NCBI GenBank assembly: GCA_934247225.1
Contig: CAKQJE010000014.1
Span: 1 to 64,000 of the forward strand
DNA: 64,000 nt
Direction of reading: 5' to 3'
From: an uncultured Clostridia bacterium
GTDB taxonomy: Bacteria > Bacillota > Clostridia > Christensenellales > Borkfalkiaceae
Position numbers and translations under genes: made by a program. Under the pieces are notes generated by a model. That model had not been told where the DNA came from, searched no databases, and saw nothing but the letters and a program-made list of their open reading frames with translations. Shown here in pieces: positions 32,712-41,036 of the stretch. Each line of letters begins with the position of its first letter. Position 1 is the first letter of the stretch.

Positions 32712-33744
32712 CGATTATTTAAGAGTCAATTCAAAATCGGACGACGAAGAAATCGTAACGGAAGAATACGATATAACGAAAGAGTTGCCGCACGTCGAAG
32801 AACAAAAGAAGTTGACCGTAACGGGCATACTTTTCAGCGGAAGAAAAAAACATGGAAAACCGCTTTCGGTTCCGCTTCCGACCTTCAAAGGCAGTTTTAC
32901 GGTCTTTCTGATATTGTCGTTTGTGGCGGTTTTTCTTCTGTTTATCGCACTTGTAACGAAAACGGCGGAATATTTCATTATCGACGCATTGCTCATATCC
33001 GTTTTATTCCCGTTGTCCGCGATAGCCTTTTTTACAGATCTTAACACAAAGAAAAACGTAAAGCTAAGCGAAATAATCTGCGCGGTTGTTTCGGGTATGT
33101 TCGCATATCTTCTGATTTGCTTTATAAACAACTATGTCATAGCGCTTTTATCGGATATCAAAGTAGTCGGAACGGTGATCACCACGATCTTTACGGACGC
33201 GTTTTTATTCTTTTTGGCTTACATTTACGTTACGCTCATAAAAAAAGACGATATGTTTGCCGCAATTTTAATTTGCGTGAGCATTTATGCGGGATATCTC
33301 GTTATGTATACGGCAGACAGTCTTATCGATTCGCTTTGCGTAAGCGTAACCGTTTTTTCGGGTGAATTAAGGGCAATTGTTTTTAACGGAGAAACAAACG
33401 AGTTCGGACGAGCGGCAAACGCATATGTAAGAAATATCGTAAGCGACGGAATTCATTATCCTTTGCTGAGTATTTGCTGGGCGACGATTTGTGCGGGCGT
33501 TATAGGGCTTACGGCGATGCCGTTCAGAGAGGTAAGGGAACACAGGGCGACTTATGCGTTGTTCCTTCTTATACAGATAGTTCTTCATGTCGTTTCGAAC
33601 TTCACGTCGACGCTTAAATTTTACAATGTGCTGATATCGTCGCTTTGTTTGATTTTTTCGCTGTTCTGCGCGATACGAATGCTGAACTACGCTCTTTCGA
33701 AATCCAATCTGTTAAAACCGACGGAGGCTGAAAATGTATCCTGA
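32704..33744 (+). CDS. Polytopic membrane protein of unknown function
   Basis: A 346-aa protein not recognised by eye. A hydrophilic acidic N-terminus (residues 1-60) precedes eight or so transmembrane segments between about 66 and 333. It overlaps the kinase at the start and lgt at the end (11 bp), so it belongs to this operon. Its size and topology recall the PrsW/CPBP type of intramembrane protease, and a few Glu, His and Asn residues lie in or near helices (GIHYPLL, VLHVVSN), but a clear EExxK or EExxR motif is missing. I leave the function open. Confidence 0.6.
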   Translation: MDNDYLRVNSKSDDEEIVTEEYDITKELPHVEEQKKLTVTGILFSGRKKHGKPLSVPLPTFKGSFTVFLILSFVAVFLLFIALVTKTAEYFIIDALLISVLFPLSAIAFFTDLNTKKNVKLSEIICAVVSGMFAYLLICFINNYVIALLSDIKVVGTVITTIFTDAFLFFLAYIYVTLIKKDDMFAAILICVSIYAGYLVMYTADSLIDSLCVSVTVFSGELRAIVFNGETNEFGRAANAYVRNIVSDGIHYPLLSICWATICAGVIGLTAMPFREVREHRATYALFLLIQIVLHVVSNFTSTLKFYNVLISSLCLIFSLFCAIRMLNYALSKSNLLKPTEAENVS

Positions 33745-34546
33745 TAATTTGTTTTGGGATTTTAATCTTTATAATATTTGTCTGACAATCGGACTGATTG
33801 CCGTTGTAATAGTTCTCGATAAGTATCTCGAACAACGTAAAGTTCCCCCGAAAGTTCAGAATTTTTACCTTATAGTGGGCGTGCTTACGATAGGTCTCGG
33901 TATTCTTTGCGCGAACTTTGTGCAATCGATTTATCATTATATCGAAACGGGCAAATTTACGTTTAACGCGGGTATGACTTTTTACGGCGGACTTTTAGGC
34001 GGAATTATCGTTTTCTTTATAGGATTTTTCGTATTCGGGAAAATCATATTTAAGGAAAAAGAACATATAAAATACAGTTCCGATTTATTTTCCGTCGCGC
34101 CTTGTTGCATAACGATAGGTCATGCTTTCGGAAGACTCGGTTGTCTTTTTGCCGGATGTTGTTACGGAAGAGAAGTGGACGGCTTTCCGGGACTTCCGAT
34201 GACGGTCTGGAAAAACGGAGTGAAAGTACACGGATATTTTATTCCGACGCAGCTCTATGAGTCGATTTTCCTCTTCATACTTTTCGGAGTAACGACGTTT
34301 TTATACTTCAAAAAAATCGATTGGAACTTCGTTGTTTATCTTCTCGGATACGGAATATGGCGTTTTATAATCGAGTTTTTCAGAACGGATGACAGAGGAG
34401 AACTTCTTCCGGGGCTTACTCCTTCGCAATGGATTTCGATAGGACTTATCATTGCGGGACTTGTAATTCTCGGTTTTAAGGTTTATAAAATTATCAAAGC
34501 TAAGAAAAACGCGGAGATAACGCCGCAAACCGAAATTATCGAATAA
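33734..34546 (+). CDS. lgt: Prolipoprotein diacylglyceryl transferase family protein
   Basis: Lgt-family membrane protein, 270 aa, attaching diacylglycerol from phosphatidylglycerol to the lipobox Cys of prolipoproteins. About seven hydrophobic segments are seen. The family stretch is GHAFGRLGCLFAGCCYG (about residues 132-148), and the C-terminal YGIWRFIIEFFR carries the essential Arg-Glu region. The GCLFAGCCYG version is common in Clostridia and less close to E. coli Lgt, so it could be a paralogue with another acceptor. GGAGG lies before the ATG. Confidence 0.8.
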   Translation: MYPDNLFWDFNLYNICLTIGLIAVVIVLDKYLEQRKVPPKVQNFYLIVGVLTIGLGILCANFVQSIYHYIETGKFTFNAGMTFYGGLLGGIIVFFIGFFVFGKIIFKEKEHIKYSSDLFSVAPCCITIGHAFGRLGCLFAGCCYGREVDGFPGLPMTVWKNGVKVHGYFIPTQLYESIFLFILFGVTTFLYFKKIDWNFVVYLLGYGIWRFIIEFFRTDDRGELLPGLTPSQWISIGLIIAGLVILGFKVYKIIKAKKNAEITPQTEIIE

Positions 34547-34551
34547 CGATT

Positions 34552-34599
34552 TTAATATTCGGACGCCGACCGAAAAAACGGTCGACGTCCGAAATTAAA
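34552..34599. repeat. Long imperfect inverted repeat after lgt
   Basis: TTTTAATATTCGGACG...GACCG and CGGTC...CGTCCGAAATTAAAA pair over about 20 bp with small bulges around an A6 loop (34573-34578). There is no T tract on the plus strand after it. It may act as a 3' stabilising hairpin or weak terminator. Confidence 0.6.
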
Positions 34600-34632
34600 A
34601 CATATAAAGTTCGGAAAAACAACTAAAAACAG

Positions 34633-34661
34633 TTGCTTAAATTTTTTAAATGTAGTATAAT
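34633..34661 (+). promoter_or_regulatory. tRNA-Pro promoter
   Basis: TTGCTT (34633-34638), 17-bp spacer, TATAAT (34656-34661), about 20 bp before the mature tRNA. Confidence 0.8.
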
Positions 34662-34681
34662 AACATCCGTTGCGAATATTT

Positions 34682-34758
34682 CGAGGTGTAGCGCAGTTTG
34701 GTAGCGCGCTTGGTTCGGGACCAAGAGGTCGTGGGTTCAAGTCCCGTCACCTCGACCA
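34682..34758 (+). tRNA. tRNA-Pro (anticodon CGG)
   Basis: A 77-nt cloverleaf with the CCA end encoded. The acceptor stem is CGAGGTG (34682-34688) / CACCTCG (34748-34754), discriminator A, then CCA. The anticodon stem CTTGG/CCAAG holds a TTCGGGA loop, giving anticodon CGG for codon CCG. The T arm GTGGG-TTCAAGT-CCCGT is normal. It stands alone between lgt and rubrerythrin with its own promoter and terminator. Confidence 0.95.
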
Positions 34759-34761
34759 AAA

Positions 34762-34790
34762 GAGAGACGATTGTTTCGTCTCTTTTTTTT
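34762..34790 (+). terminator. Terminator after tRNA-Pro
   Basis: AGAGACGA (34763-34770) / TCGTCTCT (34776-34783) with a T8 tract. Confidence 0.92.
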
Positions 34791-34812
34791 ATGAAAAAAT
34801 CATATAAATGTA

Positions 34813-34841
34813 TTGACATTTTATTATAAATGAGATATAAT
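34813..34841 (+). promoter_or_regulatory. Sigma-A-type promoter of rubrerythrin
   Basis: Consensus TTGACA (34813-34818), 17-bp spacer, TATAAT (34836-34841). A strong promoter that implies high expression. Confidence 0.88.
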
Positions 34842-34868
34842 ATCATTAAGAAAAAAAGGAGTTTGAAA

Positions 34869-35411
34869 ATGAAAAACAATCCGTATTCGGGTACTAAAAC
34901 CGAAAAGAATCTCGAAGCCGCATTTGCAGGCGAAAGTCAGGCAAGAAACAAATACACTTATTTTGCTTCCGTCGCTAAAAAAGAGGGATACGAACAGATT
35001 GCCGATTTGTTTTTAAAAACGGCGGACAACGAAAAAGAACACGCTAAAATGTGGTTCAAGGAATTAAAAGGTATCGGAAATACAGCCGAAAACTTGTCCG
35101 CAGCCGCAGACGGCGAAAACTATGAGTGGACGGATATGTATGAAAGCTTTGCCAAAACTGCCGAAGAAGAAGGTTTTACGGCTCTTGCAGCTAAATTTCG
35201 TTTAGTCGGAGCGATCGAAAAACGTCATGAGGAAAGATACCGCGCGCTTCTTAGAAACATTGAAAATAACGAAGTGTTTGAAAAGAGTACGGTTAAGATA
35301 TGGGAATGCAGAAACTGCGGACATATCGTCGTCGGCGAAAAGGCTCCCGAGGTTTGCCCCGTATGCGCTCATCCGAAGAGTTATTTCGAAGTTATGGCGG
35401 AAAACTATTGA
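34869..35411 (+). CDS. rbr: Rubrerythrin
   Basis: A 180-aa diiron protein reducing hydrogen peroxide in anaerobes. The ferritin-like four-helix domain (residues 1-135) holds the carboxylate and His ligands in FAGESQARNKY, EKEHAKM and EKRHEERY. The C-terminal rubredoxin-like domain has CRNCG and CPVCAHPKSYF. I use the ATG at 34869 after AAAGGAG; an upstream in-frame ATG at 34830 lies inside the promoter. It is transcribed alone and ends at a hairpin. Confidence 0.97.
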   Translation: MKNNPYSGTKTEKNLEAAFAGESQARNKYTYFASVAKKEGYEQIADLFLKTADNEKEHAKMWFKELKGIGNTAENLSAAADGENYEWTDMYESFAKTAEEEGFTALAAKFRLVGAIEKRHEERYRALLRNIENNEVFEKSTVKIWECRNCGHIVVGEKAPEVCPVCAHPKSYFEVMAENY

Positions 35412-35432
35412 TTGAACATAAACACAGACGTA

Positions 35433-35473
35433 AAAAAAACGGTCGATTTTAAAAATCGGCTGTTTTTTTATGC
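35433..35473 (+). terminator. Terminator after rubrerythrin
   Basis: An AAAACGGTCGATTTT / AAAATCGGCTGTTTT stem-loop with internal mismatches, followed by T residues. Confidence 0.8.
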
Positions 35474-35586
35474 GATTTTTTAAAGTTTTACGAATAATCA
35501 AAGCCGTCAAAAATAGACATAAAAAGACTTTTTTGTTTAATTTTTTCGCTTCTGTTTATGGTAACATTTTTTTTGCGAGGTGAACG

Positions 35587-35895
35587 ATGGAAATAAAGTA
35601 TGCTCAGTCGAAAGGTAAGCTTTACATATATTTAAGCGGCGAACTTGACGAGTATTCGGCAAAGTATGCCAAAAGCGAAATAGAAGAAGCAATCGCTTCG
35701 TGCGGAAATCTGAAATGCGTTGTTTTTAATTTTGCAAATACCACGTTTATGGACAGTACGGGGATCGGGGTGCTGCTCGGAAGATACAAAGTTCTGAAAA
35801 AGATAGGCGTTCCGATATACATACAAAATCCGAGCGTAAGCATAAACAAGATATTGCAAATATCGGGTATTTACGAAATAATGCCTAAAATATAA
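35587..35895 (+). CDS. spoIIAA: Anti-sigma-F factor antagonist SpoIIAA
   Basis: STAS-domain protein, 102 aa, which in unphosphorylated form binds SpoIIAB and frees sigma-F in the forespore. The phosphorylated serine is Ser57 in MDSTGIG. GAGGTGA precedes the ATG. It is the first gene of the spoIIAA-AB-sigF operon (16 bp to the next gene). A 175-bp upstream gap should hold the promoter; a GTTTA and a GGTAACATT are seen, but their 20-bp spacing does not fit a sigma-F promoter, so I do not call one. Confidence 0.96.
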   Translation: MEIKYAQSKGKLYIYLSGELDEYSAKYAKSEIEEAIASCGNLKCVVFNFANTTFMDSTGIGVLLGRYKVLKKIGVPIYIQNPSVSINKILQISGIYEIMPKI

Positions 35896-35911
35896 AACGG
35901 AGCAAGGAAAT

Positions 35912-36337
35912 ATGAAAAATAAAATGTTGTTAAAATTCGATTCGGTATCCGAGAACGAAGGATTTGCAAGAAACGTCATTGCTTCGTTTCTGCTGCCGTT
36001 AAATCCCGGAATAGGGGAACTTACGGATATTAAAACCGCCGTATCGGAAGCCGTAACCAACGCGATAGTACACGGATATCCCGACACGGTAGGAGAAGTA
36101 ACGATGCTTGCCGAAACGGACGGGGATAATATACATATCGTTATTTCGGACAGCGGAGTCGGTATCGAAGACCTTCAAGCGGCGCTCGAACCCTTTTATA
36201 CCACTAAACCCGACGACGAACGCTCGGGAATGGGGTTCACGATTATTAAAACATTCATGGACGAGGTTAAAGTAATCTCGAAACAGAACGTCGGAACGGT
36301 CGTAGATATGACAAAACGTTTGACTTCGGTTGCCTGA
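35912..36337 (+). CDS. spoIIAB: Anti-sigma-F factor / SpoIIAA kinase SpoIIAB
   Basis: GHKL-type serine kinase and anti-sigma factor, 141 aa. The ATP-binding motifs are AVSEAVTNAIVHGYP (N box), DSGVGIED (G1), and RSGMGFTI (G2). It holds sigma-F inactive in the predivisional cell and mother cell. AAGGA lies before the ATG. It ends just before sigF. Confidence 0.97.
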   Translation: MKNKMLLKFDSVSENEGFARNVIASFLLPLNPGIGELTDIKTAVSEAVTNAIVHGYPDTVGEVTMLAETDGDNIHIVISDSGVGIEDLQAALEPFYTTKPDDERSGMGFTIIKTFMDEVKVISKQNVGTVVDMTKRLTSVA

Positions 36338-36353
36338 AAAAGGGAGTCGCAGA

Positions 36354-37076
36354 ATGCTTGACGCGGAAACAACCGTTTATTACTTACGAAAAGCAAAAAA
36401 AGGCGATAAAAAAGCCGTCGAAGTTTTGCTTGAAAACAATTCGCTTTTAATAAAGAGTATGATCCGCAGATTCAAGAACAAAGGCGTTGAATACGACGAT
36501 TTATATCAGCTCGGTTGCGTAGGCTTTTTAAAAGCGATAAAGAATTTCGACGAAAAATTCGGCGTCGTTTTTTCCACTTATGCCGTGCCTATGATTCTCG
36601 GCGAGGTAAAAAGATTTCTTCGCGACGACGGAAGCATTAAAGTTTCGAGGATTATCAAAGCGCAAGCCGTTAAAATCAATCGTTATGTCGAGGAATACAG
36701 CGGCAAGAACGGAGAAACTCCGTCCGTAGACGAAATATCGGCGGCATTGTCAATTGACAGAGAGGACGTTATTTTAGCCCTTGACAGCTCGAAATTGCCC
36801 GTTTCGCTTTATGACGCGACAGGCGAAAACAACGGAGACAAAAAGACCGAGCTTATCGACAGAATCCCTTCCGACGACAGGGAAGAAGATATGATCGATA
36901 AGATATTGCTTAAAAGCATGATAGAGAAATTGCCGCCGAGGGAGAAAAAAATTATCATAATGAGATATTACAGAGATAACACGCAAAGCGAAATCGCGGA
37001 AGCTCTCGGAGTGTCTCAGGTTCAGATTTCGAGAATCGAGAACAAAATTATCGAATCTTTTAAAAAGCAAATATAA
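36354..37076 (+). CDS. sigF: RNA polymerase sigma-F factor (SpoIIAC)
   Basis: First forespore-specific sigma factor, 240 aa, with regions 2 (YDDLYQLGCVGFLKAIKNFD), 3 and 4 (TQSEIAEALGVSQVQISRIE). The ATG at 36354 follows GGGAG by 7 nt and is preferred over a TTG at 36330 that overlaps spoIIAB. Its likely targets in the window include forespore genes such as ytfI-ytfJ. No dacF precedes the operon, unlike in B. subtilis. Confidence 0.96.
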   Translation: MLDAETTVYYLRKAKKGDKKAVEVLLENNSLLIKSMIRRFKNKGVEYDDLYQLGCVGFLKAIKNFDEKFGVVFSTYAVPMILGEVKRFLRDDGSIKVSRIIKAQAVKINRYVEEYSGKNGETPSVDEISAALSIDREDVILALDSSKLPVSLYDATGENNGDKKTELIDRIPSDDREEDMIDKILLKSMIEKLPPREKKIIIMRYYRDNTQSEIAEALGVSQVQISRIENKIIESFKKQI

Positions 37077-37131
37077 CGTGCCGATAAAAAGCCGTTAAAT
37101 CTTGATTTGTCTTATTTTTTTTTGGCATCGC

Positions 37132-37161
37132 TTGACTTTTCAAGGTAAAAAAGTCTATAAT
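37132..37161 (+). promoter_or_regulatory. Sigma-A-type promoter of trmB, leaderless geometry
   Basis: TTGACT (37132-37137), 18-bp spacer, TATAAT (37156-37161), 6 nt, ATG at 37168. A perfect -10 box. Confidence 0.75.
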
Positions 37162-37167
37162 TTTCTT

Positions 37168-37842
37168 ATGCGTATGAGAAGAAAGAGCAGGCTTGACGAG
37201 AGAATCGAATCCTGCGGAAAACACCTTATAAGAAGAGAACTTGACGGTTTTTACGACCTTGACGAAAAAGATAAATTCGATTTTGTGGATTTTATGGAAG
37301 AATTCGGCAACGATAATCCCGTTATGCTCGAAATCGGCTCGGGAAAGGGAGGCTTTGCCTTCGCTCACAGCGAAAAATATCCCGAAATTAACCTTATCGC
37401 GGTTGAAAAAATAAGCAACGTGATTATCGAGGCGTGCGAAAAAGCCGACGAACTCGATCCGAAAAATTTAAGATTTATGAACGTCGGGGCGGAAAATCTT
37501 TTATATTATATTGAAGAGAATTCAATTTCGAGAATATATCTTAATTTTTCCTGTCCTTATCCTAAGTTTACTTACAGGAACAGACGCCTGACATATTACA
37601 GATATCTCGAAATATATAAAAAACTTCTGAAAAATGACGGAGAAATCCACCTTAAAACGGATAACAGAGGGTTTTTCGAATTTTCTTTGCAATCGTTTTC
37701 CGAAAACGGATTTATTATCAAAAACGTTTCGCTCGATCTGCATAAAGACGATTTCAAAGACAATATCGAAACAGAATACGAAAAAATGTTTTCGGCGCAA
37801 GGAAAGCCGATTTACAGAGTCGAAGCTTATCTGCCGCAATAA
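37168..37842 (+). CDS. trmB: tRNA (guanine-N7-)-methyltransferase
   Basis: TrmB, 224 aa, makes m7G46 in tRNA using SAM. The SAM-binding motif LEIGSGKGGF is at 54-63. The catalytic loop, normally NFxDPWPK, reads NFSCPYPK (126-133), so Cys129 replaces the Asp and Tyr replaces Trp. The downstream NRRLTYYRYL matches the family. The start at 37168 is where the promoter predicts transcription; an upstream in-frame start at 37102 would lie before the promoter. No ribosome site is visible. It is monocistronic. Confidence 0.9.
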   Translation: MRMRRKSRLDERIESCGKHLIRRELDGFYDLDEKDKFDFVDFMEEFGNDNPVMLEIGSGKGGFAFAHSEKYPEINLIAVEKISNVIIEACEKADELDPKNLRFMNVGAENLLYYIEENSISRIYLNFSCPYPKFTYRNRRLTYYRYLEIYKKLLKNDGEIHLKTDNRGFFEFSLQSFSENGFIIKNVSLDLHKDDFKDNIETEYEKMFSAQGKPIYRVEAYLPQ

Positions 37843-37865
37843 ATAATTAAATATCTTAAAAACCG

Positions 37866-37895
37866 ATTCGCAATCTTACGATTGCGAATTTTTTT
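37866..37895 (+). terminator. Terminator between trmB and spoIIIAA
   Basis: Perfect 10-bp stem ATTCGCAATC (37866-37875) / GATTGCGAAT (37880-37889), TTAC loop, T7. Confidence 0.93.
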
Positions 37896-37954
37896 GTTCT
37901 ATGCTTTTATACGGAGCATATATTTATTATAGAAAAATAAATTTCGGGACAAGT

Positions 37955-38803
37955 ATGCTTAACTTTCTTCCGCCGGACGAGAAAAACGAAATACTTAAAA
38001 TACGCGGAAAACTCGAAGAATTGCGTGTTCGGGCAGGGCAACCGATAAGCGTAACTTACTCCGTTGACGGAGATAGAAAAAAGAAAATTCTGTCCAAGAT
38101 TTATTCGTATAAAGAAATCGACGAAATCCTTTTAAAACTTTGCGATTATTCGATTTTCGGCAGAGACGAAAGCATAAGACAGGGGTTCGTAACTTCGTCC
38201 GAGGGCGAAAGAGTCGGTTTGTGCGGGAGCGTTGTTAAAGACGGCGAAAAAATTACGACGATAAAACAAATAACGTCGATGTGTATAAGGCTTCCGAACG
38301 ATATAGAAGGCTTGGCGCTGCCGTTTTTCCGAAAAACAGGAGAAAAGACGGTAAGCACGCTTGTCATATCGCCGCCGGCGCAAGGAAAAACAACTTTTTT
38401 GCGGGATTTAGGCAGAATTTATTCCGATAAATCCGATAAAAACGTGCTGTTTATCGACGAAAGAGACGAATTTTCGGCAAGCGGAAGATTTTATCTCGGA
38501 AAAAACTCGGACGTTTTAAAATACGCAGATAAGAATTACGGCTTTAAAAACGGCGTAAGAACGCTTAATCCCGACGTTATAGTTTGCGACGAAATTATGA
38601 GCGAAAACGACTTATCGTCCTGCGCCTTAGCGGCGGCTTCCGGGGTTGCGACTATCGCTTCCGTTCATTCCGACAATTTGAAAAACCTTTTAAAAAAGCC
38701 GATATTCTCGGATATTTTAGGAAAAAGGATTTTTCGGTATTTCGTCGAACTTTCTTACGGCGGGAAAATTGTCGTTTATAACGAAAAGGGTGAATTATGC
38801 TGA
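37955..38803 (+). CDS. spoIIIAA: Stage III sporulation protein AA (secretion-type ATPase)
   Basis: SpoIIIAA, 282 aa from the ATG at 37955, the cytoplasmic ATPase of the SpoIIIA-SpoIIQ feeding-tube complex in the mother cell. Walker A is SPPAQGKTT near residue 147, Walker B is VLFIDERDE, and a His-containing ASVHSDNL motif near the end is typical of type II/IV secretion ATPases. An in-frame ATG at 37901 abuts the preceding terminator, so I prefer 37955. A GCATATA at 37916-37922 could be a sigma-E -35, but the -10 is poor. Confidence 0.93.
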   Translation: MLNFLPPDEKNEILKIRGKLEELRVRAGQPISVTYSVDGDRKKKILSKIYSYKEIDEILLKLCDYSIFGRDESIRQGFVTSSEGERVGLCGSVVKDGEKITTIKQITSMCIRLPNDIEGLALPFFRKTGEKTVSTLVISPPAQGKTTFLRDLGRIYSDKSDKNVLFIDERDEFSASGRFYLGKNSDVLKYADKNYGFKNGVRTLNPDVIVCDEIMSENDLSSCALAAASGVATIASVHSDNLKNLLKKPIFSDILGKRIFRYFVELSYGGKIVVYNEKGELC

Positions 38804-39258
38804 AAATTTTTTTCGGAATAGCCGTGGTTATCGGCTCGGTATTTATCGGGTCGTCGCTCACGGGCGTTTATAAAAAAAGAGAGAAGTTTTTCGAAGGCTT
38901 GTCGAAATTCAATGCCGAACTTAAAAGAAACCTTATTTTCAAACGCGAAAACATAAAGGATATAATTTCATCGAAAAACGATTACGAACTTTTCGGGAAA
39001 ATATACGATAAAGTAAACTCGGGGGAAAATTTCGATTATCCTTCTTACCTTAAACCCGAACAGGTAAAATTCGCCGAAGAATATTTCTCGTCGCTCGGGA
39101 AACGCAACAGAGAAACGGAAGAGGAGTTTTTGTCCTATAACGAATCGACAATTGCAAGCGAGCTTGAAAATTGTTCGCTTGAAAATAAAAAATATAAAAA
39201 TCTCGGCGAAAAACTCGGATTGAGCTTCGGGTTAATAATTTTCGTTCTGATTTTGTGA
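38797..39258 (+). CDS. spoIIIAB: Stage III sporulation protein AB
   Basis: SpoIIIAB, 153 aa, GspF-like membrane protein of the SpoIIIA complex, with a hydrophobic helix at each end (residues about 3-24 and 138-152) and a helical cytoplasmic middle. The N-terminal GSSLTGVYKKREKF segment matches the family. It overlaps spoIIIAA by 7 bp. Confidence 0.9.
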   Translation: MLKIFFGIAVVIGSVFIGSSLTGVYKKREKFFEGLSKFNAELKRNLIFKRENIKDIISSKNDYELFGKIYDKVNSGENFDYPSYLKPEQVKFAEEYFSSLGKRNRETEEEFLSYNESTIASELENCSLENKKYKNLGEKLGLSFGLIIFVLIL

Positions 39259-39264
39259 GAAAAT

Positions 39265-39462
39265 ATGGGTATAGAGATAATTTTTAAGCTTGCAGCCATA
39301 GGTATACTGATAACTGTAATCTGTCAGATACTTAAAAAATCGGGTAACGACGATATAGCCACGCTTGTCGCATTGGCGGGACTTATAATCGCTTTGACGC
39401 TCGTTATAAGTATGATCGGCGATCTCTTCACGTCGATTAAAGACATTTTCGATTTGTACTGA
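39265..39462 (+). CDS. spoIIIAC: Stage III sporulation protein AC
   Basis: A 65-aa protein with two transmembrane helices (about 5-24 and 31-54) joined by a KKSGNDD turn, as in all SpoIIIAC proteins. It is a core membrane part of the SpoIIIA channel. GTGAG precedes the ATG. Confidence 0.93.
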   Translation: MGIEIIFKLAAIGILITVICQILKKSGNDDIATLVALAGLIIALTLVISMIGDLFTSIKDIFDLY

Positions 39463-39474
39463 CAAAAAAAGACA

Positions 39475-39858
39475 ATGGAAATATATAAAATCGCGGCGGT
39501 GGGGATTATCTCGGTTATACTCGTCGTTTATTTAAAAAGCATCAATCAGGAACTTGCCGTCATAGCCGGAATCGCAAGCGGGCTTCTTATACTGATTTTG
39601 TCATTTTCATACGTCAAAGAGTTCGTTTCTTTTTTTAAAGAGCTTGCCGAAGGCGGAGGAATAGACAATACCGCTATTAAGCTGACTTTAAAAATAATCG
39701 CGATATCTTATCTTATCGAATTTTCAAGCGGCGTCGCGAACGATTTCGGACAAAATTCACTCGGCGAAAAAATAGGTTTTGCGGGAAAAATGATTATGAT
39801 AACTCTTGCAATTCCTTTGATAAAAGAAATGTTGACAACGGTAATCGGTATGTTATGA
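39475..39858 (+). CDS. spoIIIAD: Stage III sporulation protein AD
   Basis: A 127-aa membrane protein with three or four hydrophobic segments. The second half carries the typical SpoIIIAD run SYLIEFSSGVANDFGQNSLG. It belongs to the SpoIIIAC/AD family and sits between spoIIIAC and spoIIIAE, overlapping the latter by 4 bp. No ribosome site is obvious; coupling through the operon is likely. Confidence 0.92.
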   Translation: MEIYKIAAVGIISVILVVYLKSINQELAVIAGIASGLLILILSFSYVKEFVSFFKELAEGGGIDNTAIKLTLKIIAISYLIEFSSGVANDFGQNSLGEKIGFAGKMIMITLAIPLIKEMLTTVIGML

Positions 39859-41033
39859 AAAATAAAATTATTATAATAATTGCAGTATTTATCTTGATTT
39901 TTTCGATAAATTACGAAACGGCGAGAGCGGAGGGAACGGAAAGCGCCGATAGTAAAGGTTTTGAAAAAACGGTTGAAGAAATTTTCGACGGATTAAATAC
40001 GAAAGATATAGAAAAATATCTCGGCGAGCTTATTCCGCCTTTTGGCGAAAACGGAGGATTGAAAGATTTCGTAAAATCGGTTATGTCGGGAAAATCGGAA
40101 AATTACGATTCGGTTTTCAAATATCTTTTGTCGATCGTAAGTAGCGGTTTCAAAGAAAAACTGCCGTCATTTATTTCGCTCTTCATTCTGATAGTTTTTG
40201 CCTCTCTCGTAAAGCTTATAAGTCCGTCGGACAAGCCGAGAGGGGTGAGCGAGCTTGCAAACTACGCGATATTTACGGCTATTATCTGTATAGTGTCGGG
40301 TGTGGTGTATGGAATTATTTCAAATGCGGAAAGTACGCTCGACAAAATGTCTCGTTTTACGGAAGCCGTTTATCCTCTCGTTTTAACGCTTACGATTGCA
40401 TGCGGAGCAAATAATTCCGCCGCTACCGTTACGCCGACGGCGTTATTTGTTTCCGATACGGTTATAATCATCGTCAAAAACGCCGTTTTTCCGATAATAA
40501 TTTTTATGCTTGTCGTATCTATTGCCTCAAATATGAACAAGTCGATAAAATTAAAGGGTTTATTTGGATTTTTATCGAGTTTTATGAAATGGGGAATAGG
40601 GCTTTTTACGGTTGTTTTCTCATTGTTTTTAGGTATCAACGGCTTAAATTCGAGAGCGATAGACGGACTCGGTTTTAAGACTGCAAAATATGCCGTCGGT
40701 TCGACATTGCCTCTTGTCGGAGGCGTCGTCGGCGACGGGCTTAATATGCTGATCGCTTCGGCGGCGATAATAAAAAACGCGTTCGGTATGCTTGCCGTTT
40801 TCGTAATTTTTTCGATTGCGATTATTCCGATTATCGAAACGATAGTCTTGTCTCTTGTTTTAAAGCTTATCGCGGCGATTACCGAGCCGTTTTCAGATCC
40901 GAGAATAGGCGAGTTTATTTCGGGCGGAATAACCGTGATTAACTTTGTCGTCGCCGCGCTTGTCGTAGTATCGTTTATGTATATAATTTCGTTCGTCGCG
41001 ATTATCGGTTGCGCCGGATATATTTTCTCGTAA
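39855..41033 (+). CDS. spoIIIAE: Stage III sporulation protein AE
   Basis: SpoIIIAE, 392 aa, a large polytopic membrane protein with a signal-like N-terminus (residues 1-24) and about seven further hydrophobic segments. Family features include the ASLVKLISPS turn and the long conserved PLVLTLTIACGANNSAATVTP segment (about residues 174-194). It is part of the mother-cell membrane platform for SpoIIIAG and SpoIIIAH. Confidence 0.94.
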   Translation: MKNKIIIIIAVFILIFSINYETARAEGTESADSKGFEKTVEEIFDGLNTKDIEKYLGELIPPFGENGGLKDFVKSVMSGKSENYDSVFKYLLSIVSSGFKEKLPSFISLFILIVFASLVKLISPSDKPRGVSELANYAIFTAIICIVSGVVYGIISNAESTLDKMSRFTEAVYPLVLTLTIACGANNSAATVTPTALFVSDTVIIIVKNAVFPIIIFMLVVSIASNMNKSIKLKGLFGFLSSFMKWGIGLFTVVFSLFLGINGLNSRAIDGLGFKTAKYAVGSTLPLVGGVVGDGLNMLIASAAIIKNAFGMLAVFVIFSIAIIPIIETIVLSLVLKLIAAITEPFSDPRIGEFISGGITVINFVVAALVVVSFMYIISFVAIIGCAGYIFS

Positions 41034-41036
41034 GCC

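Noticed and set aside
34552..34599. A classical terminator after lgt.
   Set aside because: The hairpin is strong, but no T tract follows on the plus strand, so it is listed only as an inverted repeat.
35535..35568. A sigma-F-type promoter before spoIIAA (GTTTA and GGTAACATT).
   Set aside because: The spacing is 20 bp, too long for sigma-F (about 15), and spoIIA is normally not sigma-F initiated.
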